64,000 nt of DNA from Ridgeia piscesae (lineage: Eukaryota > Annelida > Polychaeta > Sabellida > Siboglinidae), in assembly GCA_025642075.2 (NCBI GenBank), contig JAODUO010000029.1:258501-322500 (forward strand), read 5' to 3'. The notes under the pieces were generated by a model, which was not told the origin of the DNA, ran no database searches, and saw nothing but the letters and a program-made list of their open reading frames with translations. Position numbers and translations under genes: made by a program. This document shows, piece after piece, positions 63,152 to 64,000 of this stretch (the first letter of the stretch is position 1; the number at the start of each line of letters is the position of its first letter).

Positions 63152-64000
63152 CATGTAATTGTGTCATTTTAACAGTCTAATACTAATGTCTAATACTGTC
63201 TATGCGATATAGACAATATAATACTCGTGTCCTTCTCCTTTCGTTGTCCGTCTTAAATCGCCAGTCTTCCAAGAAAAATTGTCACGTTATTATGCGCGAA
63301 ACACCTTCATGTCATCACGAAATTAAACAAGGCCACGTGGCAGTTTATTATCGCCTCGTGCCGTTGAAGAAAAAACAAACTCCGCCGGGGTCGCCAGAGA
63401 ACATTTGCACCCTCCGTCCGCCATTCAACGACGCATTCCACACTCTTGTCGTCGTTTCCCCGGGAGTTTCTGGGACTCTTCAGCGCCGTTCCTTCGTGGC
63501 GTGATCTCGGGCCGCCCCGGCGTCCGCGGACATAGCGACGACGTGTCCGACACACGGGGTGACAATAGCCGGCGAGCGCCATTGTTTGACGGGTCAAGAT
63601 GTCAGCACGCGAAGGTGAAAGATGTGTCGTGGGAATGAAGTGCGAGTGACGACGTCTTTGCCATCACAACGGAAGTGGCATCGCCCTTCCGCCCACGGCT
63701 GGCAGCGCCTTGCGCGGCGAACAACGCGCGCATTGTTCGTTCTCCACGCGCGTGTCGAGCGTCTGTCGCGGAATATTTCAAATAGCCGAAAGTGCACGGC
63801 TACAGTTGTGGTTATCAATGATGACTGTGCGGTAAAGCACTAAATCAAAACGATACATGTGTCAAAAGTAAAATTGTAATAACACGTTTAAAAGACACAC
63901 ATGAAGTCGCGTAAATTGGATGTTTTCAGTATGAATTTCTAATTATGCTATAGACACAATATGGGAGCGAATAAATGTTACTAACTGTTTGAATTGCTGA
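63150..64000. other. Window edge; GC-rich stretch at 63.35-63.78 kb
   Basis: CpG-rich DNA at 63350-63780 could be the promoter of a gene beyond the edge. No coding frame with a recognised motif is present. Confidence 0.3.

Overview
The window is nuclear DNA from an animal, most likely a marine invertebrate. Reasons: intron-rich genes with GT-AG introns, AT-rich introns, AATAAA polyadenylation signals, metazoan-specific proteins (BLOC-1 subunit 3, SNIP1, a WEE1 of animal type), dead non-LTR retrotransposons of several kinds, tRNA-derived SINE-like copies and many micro- and minisatellites. The exact phylum cannot be read from the sequence. No bacterial, organellar, CRISPR or plasmid features are present.

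Layout. 1-5.3 kb: repeat-rich flank with two decayed non-LTR retrotransposon fragments (minus strand) and a long CATA/CGCA/CA/TA microsatellite block. 7.5-12.4 kb: an unrecognised two-exon gene (+). 13.0-14.6 kb: the AP-4 adaptor complex beta subunit (minus), one large exon ending in a stop before the usual hinge and ear. 17.3-26.5 kb: a 12-exon PLP-dependent class-V aminotransferase of the isopenicillin-N-epimerase-like type (+). 26.9-39.1 kb: WEE1 kinase in 10 coding exons (+). 39.2-43.1 kb: BLOC1S3 in 6 coding exons (minus), tail-to-tail with WEE1 and head-to-head with SNIP1 (43.6-46.0 kb, +, two coding exons). 46.9-54.3 kb: a gene-poor stretch with minisatellites of 37, 30 and 27 bp, a SINE-like copy and a 1.2 kb element bounded by 130-bp inverted repeats. 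54.85-55.7 kb: an intronless, GC-rich steroid 5-alpha-reductase/TECR-family gene (minus) with a TATA box. 58.4-62.5 kb: microsatellites, two more decayed retrotransposon fragments and a 34-bp minisatellite. The last 1.5 kb shows no gene I can support.

The genes are ordinary housekeeping genes and do not form one pathway: AP-4 and BLOC-1 act in endosomal and lysosome-related trafficking, WEE1 holds CDK1 inactive before mitosis, SNIP1 is a nuclear FHA protein, and the TECR-like protein is probably an ER lipid reductase. No convincing new multi-gene system is visible. The most unusual signals are structural: tandem repeats placed directly at 5' splice sites (one is an amplified copy of an exon end plus its splice donor), a last-exon acceptor that reads AA instead of AG, an AP-4 beta gene without its ear domain, and the inverted-repeat element at 53-54 kb.

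Exon borders below were built by eye from splice motifs, phase continuity and similarity recalled from the families. No database search was possible.
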